Assembly (NCBI RefSeq): GCF_958450345.1 | Contig: NC_088780.1 | Coordinates: forward strand, 106,094,226-106,158,225 | From: Calliphora vicina | Lineage: Eukaryota > Arthropoda > Insecta > Diptera > Calliphoridae | Length of the DNA stretch: 64,000 nt | Reading direction: 5' to 3' | Shown here: positions 34,049 to 45,828 of the stretch, one piece after another | Position numbering within the stretch: position 1 is the first letter of the stretch | Layout: each line of letters opens with the position of its first letter | Program-made: the position numbers and the translations under genes | The notes under the pieces: model-generated | What the model was told of the DNA's origin: nothing | What the model saw: the letters and a program-made list of their open reading frames with translations, nothing else | The model's database searches: none

Positions 34049-35060
34049 GTACTTATATAAGAACAAAAGGAACAAATATTTTTTGAAAAAAACTGGTTAA
34101 CTCTATTCTTTCGTAAAAATGGATAAATTAGCGTGCTGATTCAAATAGTTAATGTTTTCAACAAATGATTACTAAAGTTGCGTTAATTCCGTAACATATA
34201 AAAAAATATTTTTTTTGTGGAAAAACTAGGTAACTCCATTTTTCTATAAAACAAGGTAACTGACATAGATTTTCGGTTTTAATGCCCAAAAATTAGTTCA
34301 ATGGAACCAGAAATCTTCAACATTATTAAAATTATGTTTTGTTTTGAGCATAATAACATAAATTCATATTAAATAATTAGTGAAATATGTTTAAAACATT
34401 AAATGTGTTTTTCTCGAGTTTTCAAAAAGTTTCTAAATTTCTTATAATTCTGAATAAATATCCTACAATGTTCTCTAGTAGTTAAAAATTACGTATATTA
34501 AAAATTTTCTTCAAATTCTTTTAATTCTTAATATCGAAATTAAAGTTTTTCCAGAAAACTTTGAATTTTGTATTTCTTTGGATTATTTTTAAGTTATATT
34601 GTATAAATTTATGACTTTTCGTTATGTTCGAAAATTCGATCTTGAGTTCGAAAAATTTTGAAAAGTCCGAAAACATTGTAAGATCACTTTTTACTATTTA
34701 TGATTTAAAATAATTTTTTTTTTATTTTTTTTTTTGATTATTTATGTGTTTACCATTTTTCTTGATGTTCGAAATTTCGAACTTTGAAAAGTTTTGAGAA
34801 GTTCAAAAATATTTTTTAGCTCTCAAGGATCAGGTATATTTACCAGTTTCATGGATTTTACTTAAATCCCATTTAAATGTTTAATATTTTTCAAACTAAT
34901 ATTTCATTATTTTTAAGTTGTAATTTGAAAAAGCGTGATATTGGTTATGTTCGAAATTTCGAAACGTGTATTTCAGCAGTTTAAAAAAGATTTGGAAATA
35001 ATAATAGAAGAACACAACTTTATTCTCAATTATGTTCACTCTTTTAATTTTTCAACTCAC
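34049..35060. other. Intron sequence, nothing recognised
   Basis: This is the 5' part (minus-strand sense) of the 3.6 kb intron. It contains several 'gttcgaaatttcgaa' palindromic words (34620-34960) but no coding or known element. Confidence 0.45.
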
Positions 35061-35163
35061 CGATTTTTATGTAACTCCTTTTTTGATACACACACAGCAC
35101 TGTATTCATTTTCCAATAAACATATTTCGCGTTTTTTACAACTCAAAGGACGGCACAGGTCAC
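35061..35163 (-). CDS. Cow: Testican-like gene, second exon found (four-Cys module)
   Basis: The acceptor TTTTTTTTACAG precedes 35163 and the donor CG|GTGAGTT follows 35061. The 103-bp exon takes two bases to finish a Ser codon from 37076, then 33 codons, then two bases of an Arg codon completed at 31471. It reads DLCRPLSCKKREICLLENEY followed by SAVCVSKKELHKN. The pattern D-x-C-x4-C-x5-C-x9-C, with Y-x-A-x-C-V near the end, is the N-terminal cysteine module of testican/SPOCK proteins, where a Kazal-like domain follows. The phase agreement on both sides strongly supports a real exon. The Drosophila testican homologue is Cow, a secreted heparan-sulphate proteoglycan. Other follistatin-like proteins (SPARC, SMOC, agrin) fit less well. 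Confidence 0.82.
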
Positions 35164-35639
35164 CTGTAAAAAAACCAAAATTACTATAGTATTCATTGCA
35201 GACAAAGAGCTGTAAACAAAGTTTCTAATAATAAATTTAATAAATTCTTTTTGCTCTATAAAATGAACTTAGTTTTATATAAGAAACAACTAAAAATAGG
35301 ATCAAAAATAAAAATAACGAAATTAAATTGCTCGAAAAACCAGGTCAATCTTGAAATTGTAGCTGTCTACAGGCATCTGTTGCATTTATTGCCACACAAA
35401 TACAACTTCACATGCTTTTAGCTTAGAAAATTAAGAGAAAAAAATATTTAGAAAATAAAAAAAATGGAACATAAAACTGTTGTGAAGTCGTTTTGCTGTT
35501 CGTTCTGTTCTATGCTCTACTTTATAACAAACAAAAAATGTTCTAAAGTATACAAAATAGGATGATGTTTATTTTTAATTAGACTAAGACGACTTGGTAA
35601 ATGCCTACAGTTCCAGAAAAACTTTAGCAAGAATTCTAA

Positions 35640-36850
35640 GAATTATTAAATCATTAAATTAATCGTATATTTTAAACGAATAATCGCATAATTTCAGCGA
35701 TTAATCGTATAAAATTAATAAAATTATTGTTTATACTTCAAATTAAGAAAAATCTAGAAAATTATTTTATACGAATAATCGATTAAATTTAGATTTAATC
35801 GAGATTTCTTTTATATTTATAAGCATCTTTTTATATTTAAGTTGAAATAATTGCCCTTTTTTAAAAAATATAAATAAATTAATCGAATAATCGACTAATT
35901 TTAACGATTAATCGAATCATTTACAGAACAAAATTATTACTTTTAATTAAAATGGTTTATATTTGAAAATAAGACAAATCTTGAAGTTTTATTATACGAT
36001 TAATCGATTAAATTTATAATTAATCGTAAATTTTAATCGTAAAAAACTGCTAGTTTTTTTTTTATTTAATTGAAATAACTGTGGGATTATAAGAATTAAA
36101 TTAATTGATTATTTTTAACCATTCAACGAATAATTTCAGCGATTAATCGAATCATTTGCAAAAAATATTATTTTGGTATAAAAATACCAAACTATAGCCT
36201 AATCATCTTTATGTTTTACAATAAGACAAATCTAGAAATTTAATCTATTATTTTTTTCGTTTTTATATTTATCGACTATCTTATAAGAAAGTTGAAATAT
36301 GTATATGTGCAATTTTCAAAATTATCAATAAATTTTTCGAATATTTTAAACGATTAATGGAAGAATTATAAAAATTAATCGAATCTTATTTAGAAAATAT
36401 TATTATATTAGTATAAAAATATCAAGGCGATATCATTAAAAATAAGACAAATTTAAAGACTATTTTATAAGAATAATCGATTAAATTTACAATTAATCGT
36501 CTGAATTTATATAATTTCTTAGAAATCAGTTCAAATATTTGTTGAATTCTAAAAAATTATCAATAAAGTATTGGAATATTTTAAACTAATAATCGATTAA
36601 TTTCTGCGATTAATCGATTTATTTCCAAAAAAATTGTAATTATATGTAAATAAAAATGCCTAACTATGTCAATAATGTTTAAAAATAAAACAAAAATAGA
36701 AACAAAAATTATACGATTAATCGATTAAATTTAATGTTAGATTTTTTAAATTATAGACAAGTCGTTAGTTTTTTTATGTTTAATTATATAAAAACATAAA
36801 AAATTATCGTTTATTTTAATCGAATAATCGAATAACATTTGAAAATGGTG
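35640..36850. repeat. Decayed tandem array of ~220-250-bp units with CGATTAATCG palindromes
   Basis: Related blocks start near 35744, 35970, 36222, 36441 and 36684. Each has 'aataagacaaat', then 'tacgaataatcgattaaatt', a T-rich spacer, then 'ttaatcgaataatcga' and 'gcgattaatcga'. Spacing is 219-252 bp. It lies in the 1.9 kb intron between the first two exons found. Confidence 0.75.
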
Positions 36851-37075
36851 CATTTTTGAATAAATTTCAAAAGCATTTTTACATTGTATAAATATTACTC
36901 ATTTCTAATGTAGATTGTATGTAAAAATTGTTGAAAATCAACATCAATAATTAAAGCTGTAGTTAACACAAAAATTTTAAAGTTAAAACTCCTTAATTTA
37001 TTAAACAAATGAAAACGAACATAAAACAAGGGCAAAAAGTAGTTTTATATAGAACCAATATATGTTTTAACTTAC

Positions 37076-37196
37076 TTGTTGGATCATGTATCCATCTTTT
37101 ACGTTCACCGTTTAGACCCATACCGTTCATGGCACCAGCAGCCCCGCCGCCTCCAGCACCACTCTTTGCTGACAATAATTGTGCATTTTTATTGAC
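37076..37196 (-). CDS. Cow: Testican-like gene, first exon found (Gly/Ala-rich)
   Basis: A pyrimidine-rich stretch and AATTGCAG acceptor precede 37196, and the donor AACAA|GTAAGTT follows 37076. The 121-bp exon starts in phase 0 and gives 40 codons plus one base. It reads VNKNAQLLSAKSGAGGGGAA, then GAMNGMGLNGERKRWIHDPT, with the last base joining GT of the next exon as Ser. The WIHDPTSDLC junction occupies the position of the DP-x-DPC junction in vertebrate testicans. The GC content is well above that of the surrounding DNA. There is no start codon or signal peptide, so at least one upstream exon is expected beyond this point, but I could not find one up to 64000. Confidence 0.78.
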
Positions 37197-37499
37197 CTGC
37201 AATTAAACAAAAAAGAAAATAATTTTTTGCACTCAATTTAAGGCTTTAATTAAAGGACAATTAAAATTAATTGAATTAAAGTAGTTGAGTTAAGGAAACT
37301 TATCAGCGGTTTTTTGCACTCCATTTAAGTATGGTTATTGTTTTTTTTTTTAATTTTTAGTTACAATTAATAGCTTTTTTATTTATCTATTTTTTATTTT
37401 CAATTTATTGTTTTTTTTTCTTTATCAGCAGCGAAAAATGTAAACAAAGACATTCTGTCTCTGGTTTTATATTTCAATATTTTATATCGATTCTCATAA

Positions 37500-39690
37500 A
37501 TATTTTTAATCGTTTTAATTGTGCATGATAGCGAGTTATTGACTCATGTTTACAGTTCAGTATTGTTTATTATTTATTTATTTATTAATTATAACATTAA
37601 ATAAAAATATTTTAATTTCATCATCATCATATATTTAAGGTATTTTGTAATAAATGCGTATTTTTTCAGTTGTTTGTTTATTTTTTTTTAATATAAAAAA
37701 CAACAGAAATATAATACCTTTTCAGATTAAAAATGGAATTTCAATAAATTTACGTTTAATTAAATTTGTATTTTTTGTAATCCCATCGTTTTGTACTGCT
37801 GCTCGTATAATTGATATTGATTGGGTTTGTTGATACAGGCGTATGAGTAATAAAAATAAATATTTCCATATTTGTTGTAAAAGTAATTTTAAAGGGGTTT
37901 CATCGGCTAAAGATTTGTTATTATAAGATTTGTCTATGATGTAATCCAGTTTAATTTTTTAAACAATTTGAACGAATTTCAGTTCTCTGCGAGTTTATAC
38001 TCATTTGTTTTTTATTAATACACATTATTTTTATAAATTTTATTCGATTATTCGGCAATTATTGATAAATTAATTTGTTATATATGTATATATTTTCCAT
38101 AAAATGTCTATTATTTTTATAAAAAAAACTATACAGTCATTAATTATGAGTATATCCGACAGATTCAAATAATAGTAATTCAATTTATTTGTAACCGTCA
38201 GAGTATTTCGGACAGATTCAAATTGTTTTAAATCAATTTGTAATCGCCTAATAAAAAATTTCTTATAATTTAGTTCGAATAACCGTTAAATTTTAACAGT
38301 TTGCAACAAATTAATCGAATATTTTAAACGATTAATCGAATAATTTTAACGATTAATAAAGAAAAACAAAAATTTTCTTAATAAAATACTAAGAATACAA
38401 ATGTTGATCATCCCAATTATTATAAATTATCGAATAATTTGAACATTACGAATATGTTCAACGATTTTTCTATTATTTTCATGTCAAAATAGCGAACTAA
38501 ATTATGATCATATTTATGTTTCAAAATAAAACAAATTTCCAAAATATCTTCTCGAATTATCGATGACATTTTAAATTAATCTTTAAATTTTTTTTTAAAT
38601 ATAATCACCACTTTAGCCTTTTTCATGATAAAGAGCAAATAATAGCGGGATTTTAAAAATTGTAAATAAATTAATAGAATATTTTAAATTAATAATCGAA
38701 TAATTTCGACGATTATTCGCATATTTTCTATTATTTTTACATAAAAATACCAAACAAACAAATTATACAAATAATTTGTGCATAGAATTTCGGAATTTTA
38801 AATATTTTAATCGAATATTTAAAACGAATAATCGAATAATTTCAAAAAAAGAATATTAGTTTTATATAAAAATGTTTTTTATGTTTTAAAATACAATAAA
38901 TTTAAAAATTATTTTTTTACGAATAATCGATTAAAATTAATCGTCTGTTTTTTATAAATAACCGTGATAGAATTATTTATAATTTTGTTTAAAAATAATT
39001 GCAGTATTTTAAATATTTTTAATTAAACAGTCGAACAATCGAAAATGCCACAGCAAACGGTTTATGTTTTAAAATACAAAAAAAAAAATATAAATTTAAT
39101 CTATACGAATAATCGATTAATTTAAAATTAATCGTCTGATTTTTTTTATAAATAACAACATTAGAATTTTAAATAACGGTAAACGGTTTATGTTTTAAAA
39201 TACAAAAAAAAATTATAAATTTAATCTATACGAATAATCGATTAATTTAAAATTAATCGTCTGATTTTTTTTATAAATAACAACATTAGAATTTTAAATA
39301 ATTTTTTTTCCAAATAATTGCAGGATTTTAAATATTTTTAATTAATTAATCGAATACTTGAAACGAATAATCGAATATTTTCAAATATTAATCCAATAAG
39401 TTTGCAAAGAATGGCAAGTTATCCTTATGTCTATAACATGATTATCAGCCCAATTATGAAAAAAATCGCCGGCATGATCATGTTTATGTTTCAAAAATAA
39501 CACCCATCTAGAAATTAGTTTATACGAATAAACGATTAAATAAACACATTTTTAATAATTTCTTATACCAATTTTAAATAACTGCTAGATTCTAAAATAT
39601 GATAAAAATGTATATATTTTAATCGAATAATTCCAACTTACAAACTACAACTTTAAAATTAAATTTAAACTTTATTTTGTCAATTTGGGA
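37500..39690. repeat. Second decayed array of CGATTAATCG-containing units
   Basis: From about 38200 onward the same units as at 35640-36850 recur ('acgaataatcgattaa', 'aaaattaatcgtctga', 'ttttaaacgaataatcgaat') with weaker spacing. A recent 126-bp tandem copy lies at 39055-39306. The part 37500-38200 is AT-rich with only scattered resemblance. Confidence 0.65.
39055..39306. repeat. Recent 126-bp tandem duplication in the array
   Basis: AAACGGTTTATGTTTTAAAA at 39055 and at 39181 begin nearly identical 126-bp units. Confidence 0.92.
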
Positions 39691-39860
39691 TTTTAAATTT
39701 TCATTAGTCTACAAAGATTTTCTTTGTACGATTTTGATTTCATGTCTTTTGTCAATTTCAATACATTTTTTATTAAAATGTTATAAAACAAAAAGAAAAT
39801 ACAAAATTTCATTATAGATACAGTAACAGTTAACCACCCTTATACTCGAACTATTGATAT

Positions 39861-40044
39861 AAATTTCTAAATATTAGTTTTCAAAAACGTAACTATTTAT
39901 TACCTGTTTGTAAACTTAAAACCATTTAAATACCAGATGTCAGCCTTCACCCTTCAACATGTTGCAACAAGAAAAAAATCATGTCAATGGGACTGAGTCG
40001 CTGGGTTTAAATCAAGGAAATGAATTCTAATTTTGCAATTTTCA
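39861..40044 (+). repeat. 184-bp direct repeat, copy 1
   Basis: 'aaatttctaaatattagttt' to 'gaattctaattttgcaattt' recurs at 40853-41036 with about five differences. No terminal repeats or LTR-like TG...CA ends were seen. Confidence 0.92.
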
Positions 40045-40852
40045 TTTGCACAGAAATTTTGTTTGCACCAAATACTAGTATTTAGGATGATAAAGGTTTT
40101 AAGGTATAAACTTGTTGTTGCAGCTAATAATTTAAACAAATTCCAAATGCATACAACGTTAATAGAAACCTACATATATAAAATTCCTGATTTTTACCTT
40201 TTTTTTTGGGATATTTGAAGTAGAAGCAATACTAAAAATCGAGTACATAGAATATTACTTGGGGACTGAATGTCAAATAGTATGATGGTTTTAATTTTTC
40301 GGCAGCTGGATTTTTGTGGGTGGAACACTAAAGCATTTATTCATTCATTTATTGTATGTACTGATGATGTTGTCGATGATGCCTAACTAAACTGGAGAAG
40401 AAATGAAACCATAAATCGAAGCAGAAATCAAAAATTAAATGAAAAGTATCAAAGAGAGAAAAGTAAAAAAAATGAACAGTGACAACATTTCGACATGTTT
40501 CATTATGCACTCATATATTCACATTTCACTTACTGTCAAAACGCTCTCACACAGTCACAAGCCCAGACAGACACACTCACACAAAGTGCGAAAATGCAAT
40601 ATCCTCCAAGCGCCCATAAAATCAAACAGAGCATGATGAAACACAATCATAAATTTAATCGAAATTTCCAAAGGACTGTACTTTTTTAAACTTGATAAAT
40701 ATTTGAATATCAGGGCAAGTTTAAGTATGCAAGACAAAAATTAAAATAAACTAGGTAAAAAACTAAAGAAAAAAACTGGAAAATTTGTACACAAATATGC
40801 AGAAAAAATCATGGATATGCATAAGCAGAATTAAAAATAAAATTTTAAATGT
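40045..40852. other. Spacer between direct repeats
   Basis: This contains an unusually balanced stretch (40540-40640, 'cagtcacaagcccagacaga') but no supported exon. It could hide a non-coding exon or regulatory element, though nothing shows this directly. Confidence 0.35.
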
Positions 40853-41036
40853 AAATTTCTAAATATTAGTTTTCAAAAACATAACTATTTATTACCTGTT
40901 TGTAAACTTAAAACCATTTAAATACCAGATGTCAGCCTTCACCCTTCAACATGTTGCAACAAGAAAAAAATCATGTCAATGGGACTGAGTCGCTGGATTT
41001 AAATATAGGAAATGAATTCTAGTTTTGCAATTTTCA
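40853..41036 (+). repeat. 184-bp direct repeat, copy 2
   Basis: This is the partner of 39861-40044, in the same orientation and 992 bp to the right. Confidence 0.92.
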
Positions 41037-42098
41037 AAGACACACTATTCATAAGGACCCAAAATATATACATATACAATATTCGATGTCTAGTTGTGGC
41101 CAAAACACTCTAAAGCAATATTTGCAAATTTTGCTTAAAGAAATTATAGTGGACGCACAGTGGAGCCTGTAGAACAAGTGAGTTTGCAAAAATCAAAAAT
41201 TGCATGTGCCCCTAAAAAATATTGAATGAACCTAATTTACAGAAAATTGTCCAACGATTTCAAATATGCTACTATTATACAATCAGATTTTTGGTTGAAA
41301 AGATATAGCCCTTCAAATTTGACTGATTTTCAGTGTTCAAAAAAACTAATAATTTTTAGGTAATTCTTCAGATCTCGAAAACTACGTAACGGATCGTCAT
41401 TTTTTTTTGATTCTAATGATAGGTCTATTAATTAAGAAAATAATTGTACTGTTTACTTTGTGTTTGTCCAGGTAAATCGATATTTACCAACTATCCATTT
41501 TATCAATATTTCTCAAGTTTGATGGAAAATAAAAAAAAACTATAAATTTCTATATTTGCCATATTTTCAAAATAAGTTCTTCGATTATTCCTTTACCTAA
41601 TGCACTAATTTCTAGCTGCCCGTCCTTGCCCTATTTTTTGATAGAGGTAAAATTTTGAAAAAAGACATGGTTCCAAAAATGAGTTGCATACATTTTTGGA
41701 CAATTTGTGATATACCTTCTTTTATTATTTTACAAAAAATTTAAAAATAAATATAAAAAAAATATTTTTTTTTTAAATAATGATTTATAAATAAATTTAA
41801 AAAAAATGTTAAATCTTTTCTAGAATAATTTTAAATCATAAAAGCCTTCAAAAAGAAACATAAACAATCAAAAATATTAAAAAAATATTTGCTAACTCAT
41901 AAGTGGACACCTAAAAGGCGTAGTTATGATTTTTGCACCGTAAAAAACTCAAATGACGCCAATGTGAGATATGCAAACATTTTTTTCTAAAAACTTTTAA
42001 ATAAAAAAAGTTTACTTTTCCAGCTTTTTGCTTGAAAAACTTGCCCTGCTTATAATTATGACACGAACATTAGTTAAATACATAACAATTTGCATAGG
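41037..42098. other. Non-coding stretch, nothing recognised
   Basis: AT-rich sequence with short open frames only. Confidence 0.4.
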
Positions 42099-43330
42099 CA
42101 GTAGGGTATTCGAATTATTCGATTTTTCTCTTGTTCGAATAAAACGAATAATTCGAATAAGAGATTTTAACTTGTTCGAATAATTCGATCACACGTTTAA
42201 AATTAATCGAATTATTCGAATAATTTAATTTTTTTTTAAAAGTAAAGAATGAAGTTTTGATTTCGGTTTTTTAATATTTTATTGTTAAAGAAAAACAAAA
42301 AATAACGTTAAGTTAACAATTCAAGTATTGATAATGGTAAAAAACATTCAAAAACGAAGTCCATTATTAAATTTTCAACAAAAATATTCTGATCAGATTA
42401 ACTCCCGAACAATCTACAAAACAATTGACTAGCAAACCCTTTAGTTTCCGTTTGTAGCTATGCTTTACAAAATTTTAGCTAGTGGGACATGATCCTCAAT
42501 TCAAATACAATATAAACGTAACTTGGTTATTTTGAAGTCAGTCAGTGCATGATTGACGCATTTACAAATACGCAAAAAGTTTATTACCATGTTAGAGATG
42601 TTCAACGATGTTCAAAATCATGTATAAGACGAACTCCATGCTTTTCTTGCAACAAAATGTTAGTTTGCAATATTTGTGTTTATCATTTATTAAATATTTT
42701 GCAACACTTACGTACGCGGTTAATAACATCACTTATATAAATATATTTTACGATCATGGCCTTCATATATTTCAATGTAATCATTATAAATGTCATCCTC
42801 AATATCACTTTCGAAGACCGTTTCAAAATCACATTCTCCATCACATTCAACTCCACTTTAATCTAAGTTAAAATTTTGATTATTAATTGCGATTCTTCTA
42901 ATATTTCACCAGCTAAATAACAAATATTTTATTTCGTACCTTTTATTTTCATTGGTTCAAGTCCTAAGTTAAAAATTTTGAAAGATTTGTTTTTAGAATT
43001 GTAACTTCTTGCAGTTATATTTATATATTTATAGAAGGAGCTATCGAAACACTCATATGCAGTGATCGAAAGCCCCTTTGTCTTTAGTTATTTGTCGAAT
43101 TTCAGAAACTATATAATTTTTGTGAGTCATTATTATTTTTTTAAATTTGAAATTATGAAAAATTTTAAACAATTTAATAAATTTATGTATATATGAACAT
43201 TTATTCGTTTTATTCGATTATTCTACATAAAATTGTTCGAATTATTCGTTATTCGAAAATGGCAATTTTTAAATTGTTCGAATAATTATTCGTAAGAAAT
43301 TATTCGATTATTCGAACGACAATTAGACTT
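42099..43330 (-). mobile_element. Decayed hAT element with TTCGAATTATTCG subterminal arrays
   Basis: The left end CAGTAGGGTATTCGAATTAT looks like a hAT terminus. Both ends carry many TTCGAATAATTCGAATA words (42108-42230, 43205-43320). The interior encodes the hAT transposase found also at 6000-7010. The right terminus is eroded, so no target duplication can be shown. Confidence 0.65.
42340..43140 (-). pseudogene. Decayed hAT transposase, copy 2
   Basis: The minus strand carries the same sequence as 6000-7010: an acidic segment, then a RVRKCCKIFNK-like piece (about 42690-42720) and KHGVRLIHDFEHR (about 42610-42650). Copy 2 lacks the part encoding FTDNDIKLWTDSLYYVIPQ. Numerous stops make it inactive. 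A plus-strand reading at 42600-42700 with several Cys looks finger-like but is antisense. Confidence 0.6.
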
Positions 43331-44058
43331 TAACCATTCCAAATTTGTTAAATCTTAGCACACAGGTTCTTTATGGCAGTTTTTTATCATTTATTACACT
43401 AGTTGCATTGAAAATAGTTAGTTTTATCCAACAAGAACAAATTATTTGCAGAAACAGGTACTTTTTGGGAAATTTTAAATTTGTTTTTAATTTACAATGA
43501 TCTGTATCTATATATCTGTATGTAGATGGTTCGAAGGACCAATTTGTTTCTAATACGTTTTTTTTTTTGCAATTTGCTTTATTATAAAGGATTTGAAATA
43601 AAGTCTTGTATATACATTTGGTTAAGTAGAAAGGCAGTTATATAGCCCATACCCATTTTAGGTATTAATATATATGAAATTCGTGATTTTTGTACGCCTA
43701 TGAAGTGGAATAGATTTTGCAAAAATAAGAGTATCTGCAAAAATAATTTGGTCTTTATGTTATGTTCCATTCAGAGGCTACTATATTTTTAAAAAAATAA
43801 TAAGTTCTTTCGAAACACTGTTGTCCAAAATATAGAGTGAAATAAGGGTTATATCATACATGAAATAAACCGTAAGTAATTTTGAGGTAAATGCAGAAAT
43901 TTGCGAATCGTGAGAGGCGTTATGTTTTCTTTTAATTTCATACACTAAACCAAATATTTTTCCTTTACAATCATCCGTCATATTTATCTTTAGATGATTT
44001 TATAACAAATAAAATTTAATATCGTACGTGACATACAGTACGTGACAGATTTTTCTCT
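43331..44058. other. Non-coding stretch with a dispersed fragment
   Basis: Part of 43640-43740 ('ggaatagattttgcaaaaat') is inverted at 54140-54215. No gene is supported. Confidence 0.4.
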
Positions 44059-44060
44059 TA

Positions 44061-44973
44061 CACTGAGGGAAAAACGACGTTGCAAAATCGACAACGGTTG
44101 GTGTGATTTTGACACCGTACGTTTACCGTTGTAAACAAACGGGTACGAATCGACAACGCAATGTTATTAAATTAAACACCGACGCATTTCAACGTGAGTT
44201 GCTATGCTTTGTTTTTATAAGTGAGTTTTAATTTTATTTACATTAAAACTTTTTAATAAATATAATGATAAAAGTGAAGTAAATAAATGGTTTAAAAACC
44301 AAAATATAAAAGAAAGCGTAAATGTGTTTAATAGCGAATTTGTGTTGATGCAGATGAAGATCCATGCAGTGAGAATATCACCAAATTCAGTGACGACATA
44401 CAACTCCTAAAAATCCTGGAAACAATAAATAATCCTTCAGTTTTTGTACACTAAAAAGGTAAATGGAGCTATATGTATATAATTAACAGAGATGTAGAAC
44501 ATAATAAGTATTTGTTTTATTTTTTAGAAAGAGCACATAAGGGAAGCAGTGCCACCATTAGGGATGCTATTTGAAATTTCACATACAGGAACTCTGACAA
44601 TTGACACCAATGTTTTGCAACATTTAAACATAAAATCTTTTATAAGTATGTATGAACATATTTTATATTTAAGTATTTATTCTTATTGTATTTAAAAATA
44701 AATGTAAAAAATAAAGAAATTATTATTTTTTTTAATTACCAAATCGTACACGAACGGTATCAAATCGACAACGTATGGTGCCAAATCATACACCAACGGT
44801 CAATAGTCTGTTATAAAATCGTACACGAACGGTGTCAAATCGACAACGGATAGTGTCAATTCTGCAACGGAATGGTGTAATTTTTTCGTTGTCAAATTGA
44901 CACGGGGATAATACACTATTGACACCGAATTGTGTCAAATCGTACACGGATGTGTTAATTTTTTCGCTGGGTG
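44061..44973. mobile_element. CACT-ended TIR element with dense subterminal repeats, 913 bp
   Basis: The ends CACTGAGGGAAAAA and the inverse of CACCCAGCGAAAAA are flanked by TA (44059-44060, 44974-44975). Both flanks are filled with alternating words AAATCGACAACGG and AAATCGTACACGAACGG (44095-44160, 44745-44950). The interior has a short open stretch (CVDADEDPCSENITKFSDDI, about 44339-44400). It is followed by a small possible intron (GGTAAATGG at 44458, TTTTTTAG at about 44527). The superfamily is unclear. Confidence 0.6.
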
Positions 44974-44975
44974 TA

Positions 44976-45820
44976 CAGTAAAACAATGTACATATATTCT
45001 GTAAATATATGTATACAAAAACTAAAAAAAAAATAGAAAATGTACAATCAGAGTCAAGATAAAATAAAAATGGTTGTCGCAAATATATACTTGTTTACTG
45101 TCACGTGAATCGTAAATTTACTATATTATAGTTACCACAATCATATAAATAATTACTGCGTGTGGACTTTTGACGTAGAACTTTTGAATTTATCGATAAT
45201 TATTTTATTATTTGTCCTTAAAAATTTTCGAAAGCTATTTATTATTGCGTGCTAAATTAAAATTTGGAAATTTGAAAGGACGAAGGACCATGTTGTTTAA
45301 TATAAGTTTTATTACATTTTTGTTTGTTTCTAATTGTTTATAATTGATATTAGTATTTATTTAGTTTATATTTTAATTTATGGGTCAATTATGTTTTAAT
45401 GACTCTATTGTTTAGGTTCGAAGGACCAATTGAAATTTATTTAAAATGAGCTTAATTCCTAAGGATTTGATAAAGCAAACATTTACTCAAAGCAAACATC
45501 TACCTAAAGCTTTAAGCACGTATTTTTGATTATATATGTTATTAAAAAACGAGATTAACAAAGAGTTTATAGCTAATTTCAAAAATATAATAAGTAAAAG
45601 TCTACAATCAAGAAGAGTAAAATTGAACTGTGAAGACTTTTTCAAAATAATCAATTATAGAGAAAATTGATTTCGAATTATTTTTTTTTAATAATTGTTT
45701 CTATTGATATAAAATTTTCATTTTGTAACTTGAGAATTTCTTTCTCAAACAACAATAGGATTAAGCATTCTATGAATATTAGAACACAGATATAAATTGT
45801 ATGCTAAGTGACTAGTACAC
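44976..45820. other. Non-coding stretch, nothing recognised
   Basis: The phrase 'gttcgaaggaccaatt' occurs here (about 45416) and at 43529. No gene is supported. Confidence 0.4.
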
Positions 45821-45828
45821 ATACATAC

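Noticed and set aside
36993..37202. Independent 69-codon gene covering the 37076-37196 exon
   Set aside because: There is no ATG start (it begins at TTG) and the frame runs through a strong splice donor into non-coding sequence.
35640..39690. CGATTAATCG arrays as the subterminal regions of a hAT element
   Set aside because: No terminal repeats or duplications bound them, and the block order recurs at about 220-250 bp, which fits a tandem array better.
39861..41036. Direct repeats as LTRs of a small retroelement
   Set aside because: There are no TG...CA ends, primer-binding site, polypurine tract or target duplication, and the interior has no gag/pol.
42549..42740. A Cys-rich plus-strand frame that looks like a piggyBac or zinc-finger C-terminus
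   Set aside because: The same DNA at 6000-7010 reads hAT transposase on the opposite strand over a much longer span, so the Cys pattern is antisense coincidence.
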